From Caulobacter sp. S45 (GTDB lineage: Bacteria > Pseudomonadota > Alphaproteobacteria > Caulobacterales > Caulobacteraceae): DNA of 64,000 nucleotides. The notes beneath the pieces were generated by a model. It was not told where the DNA came from. It searched no databases and saw only the letters and a list, made by a program, of their open reading frames with translations. Below are positions 27,537 through 36,743 of the stretch, piece by piece. The stretch lies in assembly GCF_009765965.1 (NCBI RefSeq), contig NZ_LMUL01000014.1:1102337-1166336 (forward strand). Reading direction: 5' to 3'. The position numbers and the translations under genes were made by a program. Each line of letters opens with the position of its first letter. Position 1 is the first letter of the stretch.

Positions 27537-28049
27537 TTATGGGCGTAGAGGCCTTGGACAGGCGTTAGGCGCGCGCTCGATGCGGAGAATACTCGCGCCC
27601 TTCATCGTAATCCGAAGCCGGTCGTCCGGTCTGATCGCATCGTCCTCGTTGTGAAAACCCGAAATCCAGGGACTGGCGTTAAAATGAAAGCTTTGATCCC
27701 CGATTGAGAAATAAGTATCGGCGATATTGTGTTCACCTTGGTGCACATCTCGCCTAAAATCGCGAACACATCCTTGAATGACGACGCCACCGTTGCGACT
27801 CAAAATTTCCTTCGACTTTAAGGACGTCCAGAAGGACAGCGACGCCGTCAGCATTATGGCCCCGACCGCCACAAGCGCTACGATGGCGATGGCGCGGTTC
27901 AGCGTCGAATCGCCTCGCCGAAAAAACCTCGGACTGCGAATCGCGACGACGAGGAAAACGGCGACAATCGCCAGCATCACCACGCCGCCGGGCTCGACCA
28001 ACGACGACTGATCGCTGCGAGCATCAAAAATAACGCTATCGACTGTCAC
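27537..28049 (-). CDS. Membrane protein of unknown function
   Basis: A 170-residue protein starting with GTG at 28049, 7 bases after a GGAGGGGAGGG run, a very strong ribosome site. Two hydrophobic helices (about 21-40 and 52-74) are joined by a short basic loop (RSPRFFRRGD) and followed by a 95-residue domain containing VIQGCVRDF and ISGFHNEDDAIRPDDRLRI. The C-terminal part looks like a small beta domain. No family is recognised. Codon choice is visibly less GC-rich than in flanking genes, suggesting later acquisition. Confidence 0.66.
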   Translation of the reverse strand: MTVDSVIFDARSDQSSLVEPGGVVMLAIVAVFLVVAIRSPRFFRRGDSTLNRAIAIVALVAVGAIMLTASLSFWTSLKSKEILSRNGGVVIQGCVRDFRRDVHQGEHNIADTYFSIGDQSFHFNASPWISGFHNEDDAIRPDDRLRITMKGASILRIERAPNACPRPLRP

Positions 28050-28190
28050 CTATTCACCCTCCCCTCCGAATTGAGGCTGAACGCAGCGTCGATCCGCAGC
28101 CTCTCGTATCCTCGTAGGTTCACAAACCGAATTTATATTGGCGTCACCCGTTCTCCGTCACCCCTTCGCGCTCATAGGAACAACCTATCC

Positions 28191-28823
28191 ATGTCCGACA
28201 TGACCCTCTGGGGCTTCGACGGCTCCACCTATGTGCGCACCGTCAAGATGGTGCTGGCCGAGAAGGGCTTCACCGCATTCGAGCAGGCGCCGCTCAACGT
28301 GCTGAAGGGCGAGCCGAAGGAGCCGGAGCATCTGGAACGCCATCCGTTCGGCAAGGTGCCGGTGCTCGACCACGACGGGATGCGCATCCTGGAGACCTCG
28401 GCCATCGCCCGCTATCTCAACGACGTGCTGCCAGGCCGGTCGCTGGTCCCGGCCACGCCCAGGGACCGGGCGCGGATGGACATGGTGGTCGGGCTGATCG
28501 ACTCCTACGGCTACGGCGCCCTGCTCGGCCTCGCCGCCTACCACCTGTTCCCCGATTTCGTCGGCGGCAAGAACGAGGCGATGCGCGCGGGCGGAATCGA
28601 GAACGGCCGCAAGGTGATCGAGTTGGCCATGCGGGCGAAGGGCGCCTCGCCCTTCATCGCCGGCGAGCTGAGCCTGGCCGACCTCTACCTCGCGCCCATC
28701 GCCTTCTACGTCTCGCTGACGCCCGACAAGGACGCGGCGTTCGACGTCGAGGGTTTCGCGGACTGGTGGGCCAGGGTGCAGGCGCTGCCGAGCTTCAAGG
28801 ATACGACGCCGAATTTGGTGTGA
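28191..28823 (+). CDS. Glutathione S-transferase family protein
   Basis: A 210-residue cytosolic protein with an N-terminal thioredoxin-like domain (1-80) and an all-helical C-terminal domain. The cis-Pro segment is PFGKVPVLD (52-60) and the glutathione gamma-Glu site is ETSAIARYL (68-76). Ser12, Thr13 or Tyr14 in GSTYVRT is at the position of the catalytic residue. Conjugation or isomerisation of an electrophile is expected; substrate unknown. The ATG at 28191 fits the family start, and TAGGA lies upstream. Confidence 0.9.
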   Translation: MSDMTLWGFDGSTYVRTVKMVLAEKGFTAFEQAPLNVLKGEPKEPEHLERHPFGKVPVLDHDGMRILETSAIARYLNDVLPGRSLVPATPRDRARMDMVVGLIDSYGYGALLGLAAYHLFPDFVGGKNEAMRAGGIENGRKVIELAMRAKGASPFIAGELSLADLYLAPIAFYVSLTPDKDAAFDVEGFADWWARVQALPSFKDTTPNLV

Positions 28824-28840
28824 AAGTGGGCGGCGGAGCG

Positions 28841-28961
28841 TGCGTGCTTCGAGACGCCCCTTCGGGGCTCCTCAGCATGACGGGCGTTTTTGGGACGGAA
28901 AAGAAGCGCCGTGCCGAGACGGCTATCCCCCATCTTCGTCATGCTGAGGAGCGCGGAGCGC
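28841..28961. repeat. Family B repeat pair, right unit truncated
   Basis: Left unit TGCGTGCTTCGAGACGC with the GCCCCTTCGGGGC hairpin; the right unit (from 28937, CGTCATGCTGAGGAGC) is cut off where the stop codon of the I78 lipoprotein gene lies. It separates two convergent genes. Confidence 0.86.
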
Positions 28962-29350
28962 TACCCGCAGCTCAGTCGCGTCACCTTCCCGGTTTCGGCG
29001 TCGTAGATGATGTTGAGCCGGTCCAGGCGCACGTCGGGCGCCACCGGGCAGGCGGCGCAGGCGACGCGGCGGTGGGACAGGTCCGTGGGGATCGGGATCT
29101 CCGTCTTCGGGCGGCCGATCAGATAGGCCAGCGCATTGGCGCCGCAGGTGTCGTTGGAAATCCGGGGATAGGGCGGGGGAACCGGGACCTGGCCGGTCTC
29201 CACCTCGACCGCCGCCCGCGCCACCGGCCCAATGGGCAGGACCGGCTTGGCCGAGGGCGAGCCCAGGGCGCCGTCGATGGAGTTGGCCGCGCATCCCGCC
29301 AGCACCGCCCCGACGATCGCGAACACCAGCCCCCCGGCCGCCGCACGCAT
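28961..29350 (-). CDS. Peptidase inhibitor I78 family lipoprotein
   Basis: A 129-residue lipoprotein: lipobox LAGC with Cys20 as the lipidated residue. After a Pro-rich linker, residues 66-129 match the I78 inhibitor family: NDTCGANALAYLIGRP, then RLNIIYDAETGKVTRLSCG, with the conserved Cys69 and Cys128 expected to form the disulfide. An extra CAAC (98-101) is unusual for the family. I78 proteins inhibit serine proteases, so a periplasmic role in guarding against proteases is likely. The ATG lies within the holC stop (TGATG), so translation is coupled. Confidence 0.85.
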   Translation of the reverse strand: MRAAAGGLVFAIVGAVLAGCAANSIDGALGSPSAKPVLPIGPVARAAVEVETGQVPVPPPYPRISNDTCGANALAYLIGRPKTEIPIPTDLSHRRVACAACPVAPDVRLDRLNIIYDAETGKVTRLSCG

Positions 29351-29802
29351 CAAGCCTGCTTGCGCCACGCCCCCTCCTCCGACTGCCGCCAGTAGGCCGC
29401 CTCGTGCCCCGCCGCCTTGACCTCGCGCCAGCGTTCGCGCGCGCCGGCCAGGGCCGCCTCGTCGCGACCGTCGAACAGCACGATGCAGCGCGCATAGGCG
29501 TCCAGCGCACCGGGCTCGGCCCCGTCGAGCAGGAACAGGGCCTGGGCCCCGTTCAGGTTCTCGCCGGTCAGGGACAATAGCACCGGCTGGCGCTCGGCGT
29601 GGGTCTCGTCGGCGCGGCCATGGGGCAGGAAGCTGTCGGGACGATAGGTCCACAGCCAGCCGTCCAGGTGCTCCATCCGGTCGCGCTCGCCGCTGCGCAC
29701 CAGGGCGCGCCAGCCCCGCGCCAGGGTCTTTTCCAGCAGCTCGGGCAAGGCCTGGTCCAGCCCGGTGCGCTCCAGGTGGTAGAACCAGACCTCGCAGGCC
29801 AT
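29350..29802 (-). CDS. holC: DNA polymerase III chi subunit
   Basis: A 150-residue protein with the chi pattern: CEVWFYHLERTGLDQALPELLEKTLARGWRALV at the start and PVLLSLTGENLNGAQALFLLDG in the middle. Chi connects the clamp loader to single-strand binding protein. The order pepA-holC is the same as in E. coli. The gene lies 22 bases after pepA on the same strand and its stop overlaps the I78 lipoprotein start. Confidence 0.93.
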   Translation of the reverse strand: MACEVWFYHLERTGLDQALPELLEKTLARGWRALVRSGERDRMEHLDGWLWTYRPDSFLPHGRADETHAERQPVLLSLTGENLNGAQALFLLDGAEPGALDAYARCIVLFDGRDEAALAGARERWREVKAAGHEAAYWRQSEEGAWRKQA

Positions 29803-29824
29803 CCCCCGTCCTTCCTAAGAGACC

Positions 29825-31309
29825 TCAGCCCTCGAAGTTGTCGGCCACCAGCCGGTCGAGCAGGCGCACGCCGAAGCCGGTCGCGCCCTCGGGGATGGTG
29901 GAGACCGAGGACGGCTTCTTCCAGGCCGTGGAGGCGATGTCCAGGTGCGCCCAGGGCAGGCCGTTGACGAACTTCTGCAGGATCAGGGCGGCGGTGATCG
30001 AGCCGGCGGGACGGCCGCCGACGTTCTTCATGTCCGCCGCCAGGCTGTCGAACTGCTTCTCGTAGCCCGCGTGCAGCGGCATCCGCCACAGGTTGTCGCC
30101 GGTGGCCTTGGAGGCGGCGAGCAGTTGGTCGGACAGGTCGTCGTCGTTGGAGAACAGGCCCGCATAATCGTTTCCGAGCGCGATGATCACCGCCCCCGTC
30201 AGGGTCGCCAGGTCGATCATGAACCTGGGCTTGAAGCGGTCCTGGCAATACCAGAGCGCATCGGCCAGCACGAGGCGGCCCTCCGCGTCGGTGTTGATCA
30301 CCTCGATGGTCTGGCCGGACATGGAGGTGACGATGTCGCCGGGGCGCACCGCCTTGCCGTCGGGCATGTTCTCGACCAGGCCCAGGATGCCGACCGCGTT
30401 GACCTTGGCCTTACGCCCCGCCAGCGTGTGCATCAGCCCGGCGACCGCGCCCGCCCCGCCCATGTCCCACTTCATGTCCTCCATGCCCTCGGCCGGCTTG
30501 ATCGAGATGCCGCCGGTGTCGAAGCAGACGCCCTTGCCGACGAAGGCGATGGGCTGGGCGTCGGGGTCGGCCGCGCCCTTCCACTGGATCACCGCCAACT
30601 GGCTCTCGCGCGCGCTGCCGTAGCCCACGCACAGCAGCGACCCCATGCCGAGCTTCTCCATCTCGGCCTCGCCCAGGATTTCGACCGTCAGGCCCATCGA
30701 TTCCAGCGCCTTGACCCGGCGGGCGAACTCTTCGGGGTAGAGGATGTTGGCGGGCTCCGACACCAGGTCGCGGGTGAAGCTCACCCCATCCGCCAGGGCT
30801 TCGAGCGGGCCGAACGCGGTCTGCGCCACCGCCGCATCGGCGGCCAGCACCCGCAGGGTCTCGACGGAGGGCTTCTGCTCGGGCTTCTCCTTGGTGCGGT
30901 AGCGGTCGAAGCGGTACGCGGCCAACCGCACGCCGAACGCGGCGTGGGCCGCCTGTTCGGGGGCGAGGTCGGAGACGTCGACGACCAGGGTCTTCAGTCC
31001 GCTGATCTTGACCGCGGCATAGGCCGAGGCCGCCGCCTGCTCGACGATCCGCTCGTCCAGCGTATCGCGGGAACCCGCGCCCACCAGGACGATACGGCCG
31101 GCGGCCGAGCCGGCCGGCCCGACCAGCTCCAGCGTCTGGCCCTTGGAGCCCTTGAACCGGCTGGCCGCGATCGCGCGGGTGAGGGCGCCGTCGGTGATCG
31201 TGTCGAGCTGGGCGGCGGGGCCGGCCAGGGCGCCGCCTTCGAAAACCAGCAGCGCCAGGGCGGTCTCTGCGGACGGCGCCTGTCCGGCGGCGGCGAAGTC
31301 GATGTTCAT
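29825..31309 (-). CDS. pepA: Leucyl aminopeptidase (M17)
   Basis: A 494-residue cytosolic dizinc aminopeptidase. The C-terminal catalytic domain carries the M17 signature NTDAEGRL and upstream metal ligands in GKGVCFDTGG, with Lys in ISIKPAEGM. It removes N-terminal Leu and other residues and works as a hexamer. The ATG at 31309 has AGGGA 6 bases upstream. It is divergent from lptG and followed by holC, an order shared with E. coli. Confidence 0.96.
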   Translation of the reverse strand: MNIDFAAAGQAPSAETALALLVFEGGALAGPAAQLDTITDGALTRAIAASRFKGSKGQTLELVGPAGSAAGRIVLVGAGSRDTLDERIVEQAAASAYAAVKISGLKTLVVDVSDLAPEQAAHAAFGVRLAAYRFDRYRTKEKPEQKPSVETLRVLAADAAVAQTAFGPLEALADGVSFTRDLVSEPANILYPEEFARRVKALESMGLTVEILGEAEMEKLGMGSLLCVGYGSARESQLAVIQWKGAADPDAQPIAFVGKGVCFDTGGISIKPAEGMEDMKWDMGGAGAVAGLMHTLAGRKAKVNAVGILGLVENMPDGKAVRPGDIVTSMSGQTIEVINTDAEGRLVLADALWYCQDRFKPRFMIDLATLTGAVIIALGNDYAGLFSNDDDLSDQLLAASKATGDNLWRMPLHAGYEKQFDSLAADMKNVGGRPAGSITAALILQKFVNGLPWAHLDIASTAWKKPSSVSTIPEGATGFGVRLLDRLVADNFEG

Positions 31310-31592
31310 GCGCGATCCCTGCAAGGCGGCGGATACTGAGAAACCAGACCGAACCGATTAAGCCAAATCCGCCGGGTCTGCGAGGCTTCTCGACGCGGGG
31401 TCCTTGGACGGTTCGGCCGGTGCATGTACAGAGAACGACCTTTCCCGCCCCGACCTGTCCGGTCGCCGCCCCTGGGTCCCCACCCGCCCCATGTCCTTCG
31501 CCCAGCCCATCCGCCGTCCCCGCCTCGACCGGCTGCGCGCCGTGCGCTTCGCCAGCTTCCGCCCGGATCGCGCCCACGACCGTGGGCCGGGC

Positions 31593-32705
31593 ATGCAACG
31601 GCGTCGCCTCAAGCTCACTCGTGTCGAGCAATACGTGCTGACCCGCACCCTGGCCGGGGTGTTCGGCGCCCTGGCGGTCCTGGCCACCATCGTCATGCTG
31701 ATCGACTTCGTGGAGCTGTCGCGCACGGTCGGCAACAAGACCCACAGCGCCTCGCTCGGCGACATCTTCGCCCTGACCCTGCTGGGCGCGCCGTCCAAGA
31801 TCGTCCAGCTCCTGCCGTTCGCCTTCCTGTTCGGGGTGCTGGGCGCCTATGTGAACCTGAACCGGCGCAGCGAGCTGGTGGCGCTCAGGGCCGCTGGCGT
31901 GTCGGCGTGGCGCTTCATCTTCCCGGCGGCGGGCGCGGCGCTGGCCGTGGGCGTGGTGACGATCCTGGTCCTGAACCCGCTCGCCTCGAGCATGGACGAC
32001 GCCTATGCCCGCCTCTACGAGAAGGCCAACGCCATCCCGGGCTACAACCCGCAGAAGACCATCTGGCTGCGTCAGGGCGACAAGCACAGCCAGATCATCA
32101 TCCGCGCCGATTCGCAGGTCGGGGGCGGCGTCGACCTGAGGAACGTGACCCTGTTCCTCTACAAGCTGGACAGGACCGGCACGACCCACTTCGCCCGCCG
32201 CATCGACGCGACCAAGGCCAGGCTCGACGGCAAGATGTGGCGGCTGACCGGCGTCAAGGAAGCCAATCCCGGTGGTCAGGCCCTGCACGTGGAGAGCGTC
32301 ACCCTGCCCTCGACGCTGAGCGAGCGCACGGCGCTGGAGCGATTCTCCTCCGCCCAGGCGGCGCCGTTCTGGAAACTGCCCTTCATCATCGCCCGCACCG
32401 AGCGAGCCGGCTTTTCCGCCACCCTGTATCGGATGCAGTTCGACAACCTGCTGGCCACGCCGGTGATGTTCGCGGGCATGTCGGTGCTGGCGGCGGCCTT
32501 CTCGCTGCGCCTGCTGCGCTTGGGCGGGCTGGCGGCTTTCGCCGGCTCGGGCGTGGCGCTGGGCTTCGTGCTGTTCTTCTTCAACCAGTTCTGCAACGCG
32601 CTCGGCAAGTCGGAGATCATCCCACCCCTGCTGGCCGCGTGGGCGCCGCCGCTGATAGCGTTGCTCGGGGGCTTCACCCTGCTCTGTTACACTGAAGACG
32701 GTTGA
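31593..32705 (+). CDS. lptG: LPS export permease LptG
   Basis: About 370 residues; a YjgP/YjgQ-family membrane protein of the Lpt bridge that extracts LPS from the inner membrane. Two helices at the start (VFGALAVLATIVMLIDFVEL) and a cluster of four at the C-terminus flank a periplasmic jellyroll domain. The start LKLTRVEQYVLTRTL and DFVELSRTVG favour LptG over LptF. The ATG at 31593 gives the usual length; the frame is open upstream to 31404 (ATG at 31491) but that part is Arg/Pro rich and unconserved. The LptF gene that normally precedes it is absent. lptD follows after 83 bases. Confidence 0.87.
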   Translation: MQRRRLKLTRVEQYVLTRTLAGVFGALAVLATIVMLIDFVELSRTVGNKTHSASLGDIFALTLLGAPSKIVQLLPFAFLFGVLGAYVNLNRRSELVALRAAGVSAWRFIFPAAGAALAVGVVTILVLNPLASSMDDAYARLYEKANAIPGYNPQKTIWLRQGDKHSQIIIRADSQVGGGVDLRNVTLFLYKLDRTGTTHFARRIDATKARLDGKMWRLTGVKEANPGGQALHVESVTLPSTLSERTALERFSSAQAAPFWKLPFIIARTERAGFSATLYRMQFDNLLATPVMFAGMSVLAAAFSLRLLRLGGLAAFAGSGVALGFVLFFFNQFCNALGKSEIIPPLLAAWAPPLIALLGGFTLLCYTEDG

Positions 32706-32788
32706 CGCAGCCGCGCGTCCATTGGAGGAAGCTCGACCTTCCGCCTGAGTCCGCCCGTTGCGGCCACCGATCAAGGGTCGTCTAGCGA

Positions 32789-35326
32789 ATGCGTCAAGCC
32801 CGGCCTTCGAGCCTCGTCGCCGCCAGCAAGCTGACGCGACGGACCGGACGGGCGCTGCTGCTGGCCGGCGTCGCGGTCGCGGCGGTCTGCCTAGTCGCGA
32901 CCACGCCGGCCTTCGCCCAGATCGGCAGCCGCCTGAAGACCCCGAGCGCGCCCCTGCCCGACGACGGCCTGGGCCAGCACGAGATGACGCTGCAAGCGGA
33001 CACCCTGATCCAGGACAAGCCGAACAACACCGTCACCGCCATCGGCCACGTCCAGGCCCGCTATCAGGGCCGCACCCTGCGGGCGGACCGGCTGGACTAC
33101 AACAGCGTCACCGGCGCCGCCCATGCCTTGGGCCACGCGGTGATCTCCAACGCCGACGGCACCACCCAGTACGGCGACGACGTCACCCTGGACGACCAGT
33201 TCCGCGCCGCGGTCGCCATCGGCTTCGCCGCCCACGAGCCGGGCAACGTCACCATCGCCGCCGGCGCAGCCGTTCGCCGAACCGAAACGGTCAACCAGCT
33301 CAACAACGCTGTCTACACCACCTGCAACATCTGCGCGGATGACGGCGCGCCCAAGAACCCTTCCTGGTCGATCCAGGCGACGCGGATCACCGAAGACCGC
33401 GAAAACCATGTGATCTACTACCGCAATGCGGTGGTGCGGATACTGGGCATCCCGGTGTTCTACAGCCCGATCTTCTGGCACCCGGACCCGACGCTGCCGC
33501 GCCGCTCAGGCCTGCTCGCGCCCAAGCTCGAGGACTCGAGCCGGCGGGGTTTCTCCTACCAGCAACCCTATCTGATCACCCTCGGCCCCTCGACCGACCT
33601 GATCGTATCGCCCCAGTTCAATACGCGGGTGAACCCCTTCCTGGACCTGCGCTACACCGAGCGCTTTTACTCGGGGATGGTCGACATTCGCGCGGGCTAC
33701 ACCCACGAGCAGTTGTTCGACAATCACAACTTCTTCGGCAACGACACCTCGCGCAGCTACATCCTGGGACGCGGCCTGTTCGACATCGCCCCGGATTGGG
33801 TCTGGGGCTTCGGGGCGGAGCGGGTCAGCGACCCGACCTTCTTCGCGCGCTACGGCGTCCACGACGTCTACACCGACCGCGGGCCGTTCCCCGCCGACAC
33901 CGACCGGCTGATCTCGCAGCTCTACACCGTGCGCGCGGACCAGCAGAGCTACATCTCCGTAGCGACGATGGACTTCCAGAGTCTGCGCGCCGTGTCGGGC
34001 GCGACGACAGCCAACCCCAGCGGCGTCTTCGAGAGCAGCGCCTCCTTCCCCATCGTTGGACCGTTGATCGAGGCGCGCTACGACCCCACCGAACCGGTGT
34101 TCGGGGGCGCCCTGGAAATTCGGGGCACCGCCGTGGCGCTGAGCCGCAACCGGCCAGTGGTCTCGATCTACGATCCCAGCGGCGTCATCCCGCAGGGACC
34201 TCAGGAATTCAACCCCGCGTCGGGTCCCCTGGGCGCCGTTACTGCGCAGCTGAGCCCAAGCGGGCTCAAGCAGGTCTCGGCCCTCGAATACACCAGCAGC
34301 CGGCGCGCCAGCGCCGAGGTCGACTGGCGGACCGACTTCATTATGAACAGCGGCATCAAGATCGAGCCGTTCCTGTTTGGTCGGGCGGACGCCTATTCGA
34401 TCTCGGACGCACACGTCTACGACCAGCAGACCGGCGCCTTCGTCGAGGGCAAGGACAACGTGGAGCGCGTCTACGGCACCGCCGGCGCGACCGTCAGTTG
34501 GCCGTTCATCAAACCCATCGGCGGGGCCAGCGTGGTCCTGGAGCCCATGGCCCAGGTCGCCGTCTCGCCCACCGAGAAGGTGAACCCGAACATCCCCAAC
34601 GAGGACAGCGCCTCGTTCGAATACGACGAGACCAACCTGTTCGACGCCAACCGCTTCTCTGGCTTCGATCTGCTGGAAGGCGGCGAGCGACTGAACGTCG
34701 GCGGTCGCGCCACGGTGGACTGGGGCGCCAGTCACAACGCCACCTTCGTCGTCGGCCGCACCTTCCGCGCCGAGGACGATCCGCAGTTCACCGCCCTGTC
34801 GGGCCTGGCCGGCACTGCATCGGACTGGGTGGTGGCCGCCACGACCTCGCCCATAACCGGCGTTACCTTGTTCACGCGCTCTCGCCTAAACGCCAACGAT
34901 TTCAACGTTGAGCGTGAAGAGGCCGGCGTCGGCTACAACAACGGGAACCTGTTCCTGAACGTCCGCTACGACCTGAACGAGAGCGGCCTGTCTCAGACCA
35001 CCAGCACGACCTTGACCAATCAGATCGGCACGACCGTGGTCGGCCGGACCGAGGACATCGCGGTCAGCGGGCAGGTCTTCTTCACCCAGCACTGGGGCGT
35101 GAGCGCCAATGTGACGCGGGACATGCAGCAGGACATCTTCCCATACGCCCAGATCGGCCTGATATACCGCGACGAATGCATTCGGGTGGATATCCTGTAT
35201 ACTCAGGACGAAACCTTTTCGAACGTGATCGGGACCTCGAACTCCGTGTCCTTCCGAGTCACCCTCGCCACCTTCGGCGACAACGGACCGCTCACCCCGG
35301 CCAACACCGGGCGTGGTAGCCGGTAA
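32789..35326 (+). CDS. lptD: LPS-assembly outer-membrane protein LptD
   Basis: An 845-residue outer-membrane protein that inserts LPS into the outer leaflet together with LptE. Signal peptide to Ala43 (PAFA-Q), OstA-like jellyroll at about 65-200, then a C-terminal beta-barrel. Cysteines are at 179 and 182 (TTCNIC) and 797 (RDECIRVD), so the disulfide layout is unlike the four-Cys E. coli protein. The barrel section keeps the typical start NPSWSIQATRITEDRENHVIYYRNA. It is in one operon with lptG and surA, linking LPS transport with chaperoning. Confidence 0.95.
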   Translation: MRQARPSSLVAASKLTRRTGRALLLAGVAVAAVCLVATTPAFAQIGSRLKTPSAPLPDDGLGQHEMTLQADTLIQDKPNNTVTAIGHVQARYQGRTLRADRLDYNSVTGAAHALGHAVISNADGTTQYGDDVTLDDQFRAAVAIGFAAHEPGNVTIAAGAAVRRTETVNQLNNAVYTTCNICADDGAPKNPSWSIQATRITEDRENHVIYYRNAVVRILGIPVFYSPIFWHPDPTLPRRSGLLAPKLEDSSRRGFSYQQPYLITLGPSTDLIVSPQFNTRVNPFLDLRYTERFYSGMVDIRAGYTHEQLFDNHNFFGNDTSRSYILGRGLFDIAPDWVWGFGAERVSDPTFFARYGVHDVYTDRGPFPADTDRLISQLYTVRADQQSYISVATMDFQSLRAVSGATTANPSGVFESSASFPIVGPLIEARYDPTEPVFGGALEIRGTAVALSRNRPVVSIYDPSGVIPQGPQEFNPASGPLGAVTAQLSPSGLKQVSALEYTSSRRASAEVDWRTDFIMNSGIKIEPFLFGRADAYSISDAHVYDQQTGAFVEGKDNVERVYGTAGATVSWPFIKPIGGASVVLEPMAQVAVSPTEKVNPNIPNEDSASFEYDETNLFDANRFSGFDLLEGGERLNVGGRATVDWGASHNATFVVGRTFRAEDDPQFTALSGLAGTASDWVVAATTSPITGVTLFTRSRLNANDFNVEREEAGVGYNNGNLFLNVRYDLNESGLSQTTSTTLTNQIGTTVVGRTEDIAVSGQVFFTQHWGVSANVTRDMQQDIFPYAQIGLIYRDECIRVDILYTQDETFSNVIGTSNSVSFRVTLATFGDNGPLTPANTGRGSR

Positions 35327-35351
35327 CGGCGAGGCATAGGAACCATCGTTG

Positions 35352-36743
35352 ATGAGTAGCTTGCGGACCTCTCCCATGATCCAACGGCCCGTTTCCCGTC
35401 CGCTGGCGGCTCCCCTCCTGGGCGCGCTGCTCCTGGGAGCGTCGCTCACGGCGGTTTCGTCCGCCCACGCACAGGGTATCAACCTCGGCCTGCCCGCGGT
35501 CCCGGACCAGTCTGTCGCCGTCCAGCCCGCGAACAAGACGCCCGGCATGAGCGAGAGCGTCGCCGCCAAGGTCAACGACGACATCATCTCCAGCTACGAC
35601 CTGAAGCAGCGGATGCGCCTGCTGGTGGCTACCACCGGCGTGCAGCCCAGCCAGGACAACATCCCCCAGATCGAGCGCGAGGCCATGCGCTCGCTGGTGG
35701 ACGAGCAGCTGGAGATGGAAGAGGTCAAGGACATCGAGAAGAAGCAGAAGGATCTCAAGCTCGAGCCGACCGACGCCGAAATCGACCAGACCATCGGCGA
35801 AATGGCCAAGCAATCCGGCATCAGCCGCCAGAAGCTGATCGCCACGCTCAAGAGCGACGGGGTCGACCTGTCCACCCTGCGTTCCCAGATCCGCGCGCAG
35901 ATGAGCTGGAACCACTACATCGGCGCGCGCTTCCGCGATGCGGTCGCCGTCGGCGACAACCAGGTCAAATCGGCCCTCGAGGAGGCCAACGCCGCCTCGC
36001 TCAAGCCCCAATACCAGCTCGGCGAAATCTTCCTCGACGCCGGGCACGTGGGTGGCCAGAAGCAGGCCGAGGACGGCGCCGCGCAGCTCATCGCCCAGAT
36101 GCAGCAGGGCGCGCCATTCGCCGCGGTGGCGCACCAGTTCTCCGCCCTGCCGACCGCCGCCACCGGCGGCGACGCGGGCTGGGTGTCCGAAGCTGAACTT
36201 CGCCCCGAGGTCCGTGCGGCGGTCGAGCAGATGCACGCCGGCCAGATGTCCCAGCCGATCCCCACCTCCGCCGGCGTCTATATCGTCATGCTGCGCCAGA
36301 AGCGCGTCGGCACCGGCGCCACGGTGGTGAACCTGAAGCAGGCCGCGATCAGCCTGCCTCAGGACGCCTCCGCCGAGCAGCTCAACCAGGCCGAAGCCAA
36401 GCTCAAAGAGCTGCGCAAGAGGGCCGTGAGCTGCGAAACCCTGGTGGCCGAATCGAGCAAGGTCTCGGGCGTGGTCGCGGCCGATCTCGGCGAAACCGAG
36501 GTCAAGGACCTGCGGCCGGCTTTCCAGAAGGCGGTGGACAACCTGACGATCGACGAGGTCAGCCAGCCGATCCGCACCGACGTCGGTCTGCACCTGATCG
36601 CCGTCTGCTCGCGCCATGCCAGCGGCGTCGCCGCCATCACCAAGGCCGACATCACCGACCGGCTGCGCGGCGAGCAGCTCTCCATGTTCGCCCGCCGGTT
36701 CCTGCGGGACCTGCGCAACTCGGCAACCATCGAGACCCGGTGA
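35352..36743 (+). CDS. surA: Periplasmic chaperone/peptidyl-prolyl isomerase SurA
   Basis: A 463-residue exported protein that escorts outer-membrane proteins. Signal peptide with cleavage after AHA at 40; SurA N-domain (about 60-190, VAAKVNDDIISSYDLKQRM); a parvulin-like domain (about 215-310, GDAGWVSEAEL, VYIVML); and a second, weaker parvulin-like region near the C-terminus (PIRTDVGLHLIAVCSR). The ATG at 35352 is used because AGGAA lies 9 bases before it; an ATG at 35376 would also leave a signal peptide. Its position directly after lptD fits its role in LptD folding. Its TGA overlaps the GTG of pdxA. Confidence 0.93.
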   Translation: MSSLRTSPMIQRPVSRPLAAPLLGALLLGASLTAVSSAHAQGINLGLPAVPDQSVAVQPANKTPGMSESVAAKVNDDIISSYDLKQRMRLLVATTGVQPSQDNIPQIEREAMRSLVDEQLEMEEVKDIEKKQKDLKLEPTDAEIDQTIGEMAKQSGISRQKLIATLKSDGVDLSTLRSQIRAQMSWNHYIGARFRDAVAVGDNQVKSALEEANAASLKPQYQLGEIFLDAGHVGGQKQAEDGAAQLIAQMQQGAPFAAVAHQFSALPTAATGGDAGWVSEAELRPEVRAAVEQMHAGQMSQPIPTSAGVYIVMLRQKRVGTGATVVNLKQAAISLPQDASAEQLNQAEAKLKELRKRAVSCETLVAESSKVSGVVAADLGETEVKDLRPAFQKAVDNLTIDEVSQPIRTDVGLHLIAVCSRHASGVAAITKADITDRLRGEQLSMFARRFLRDLRNSATIETR

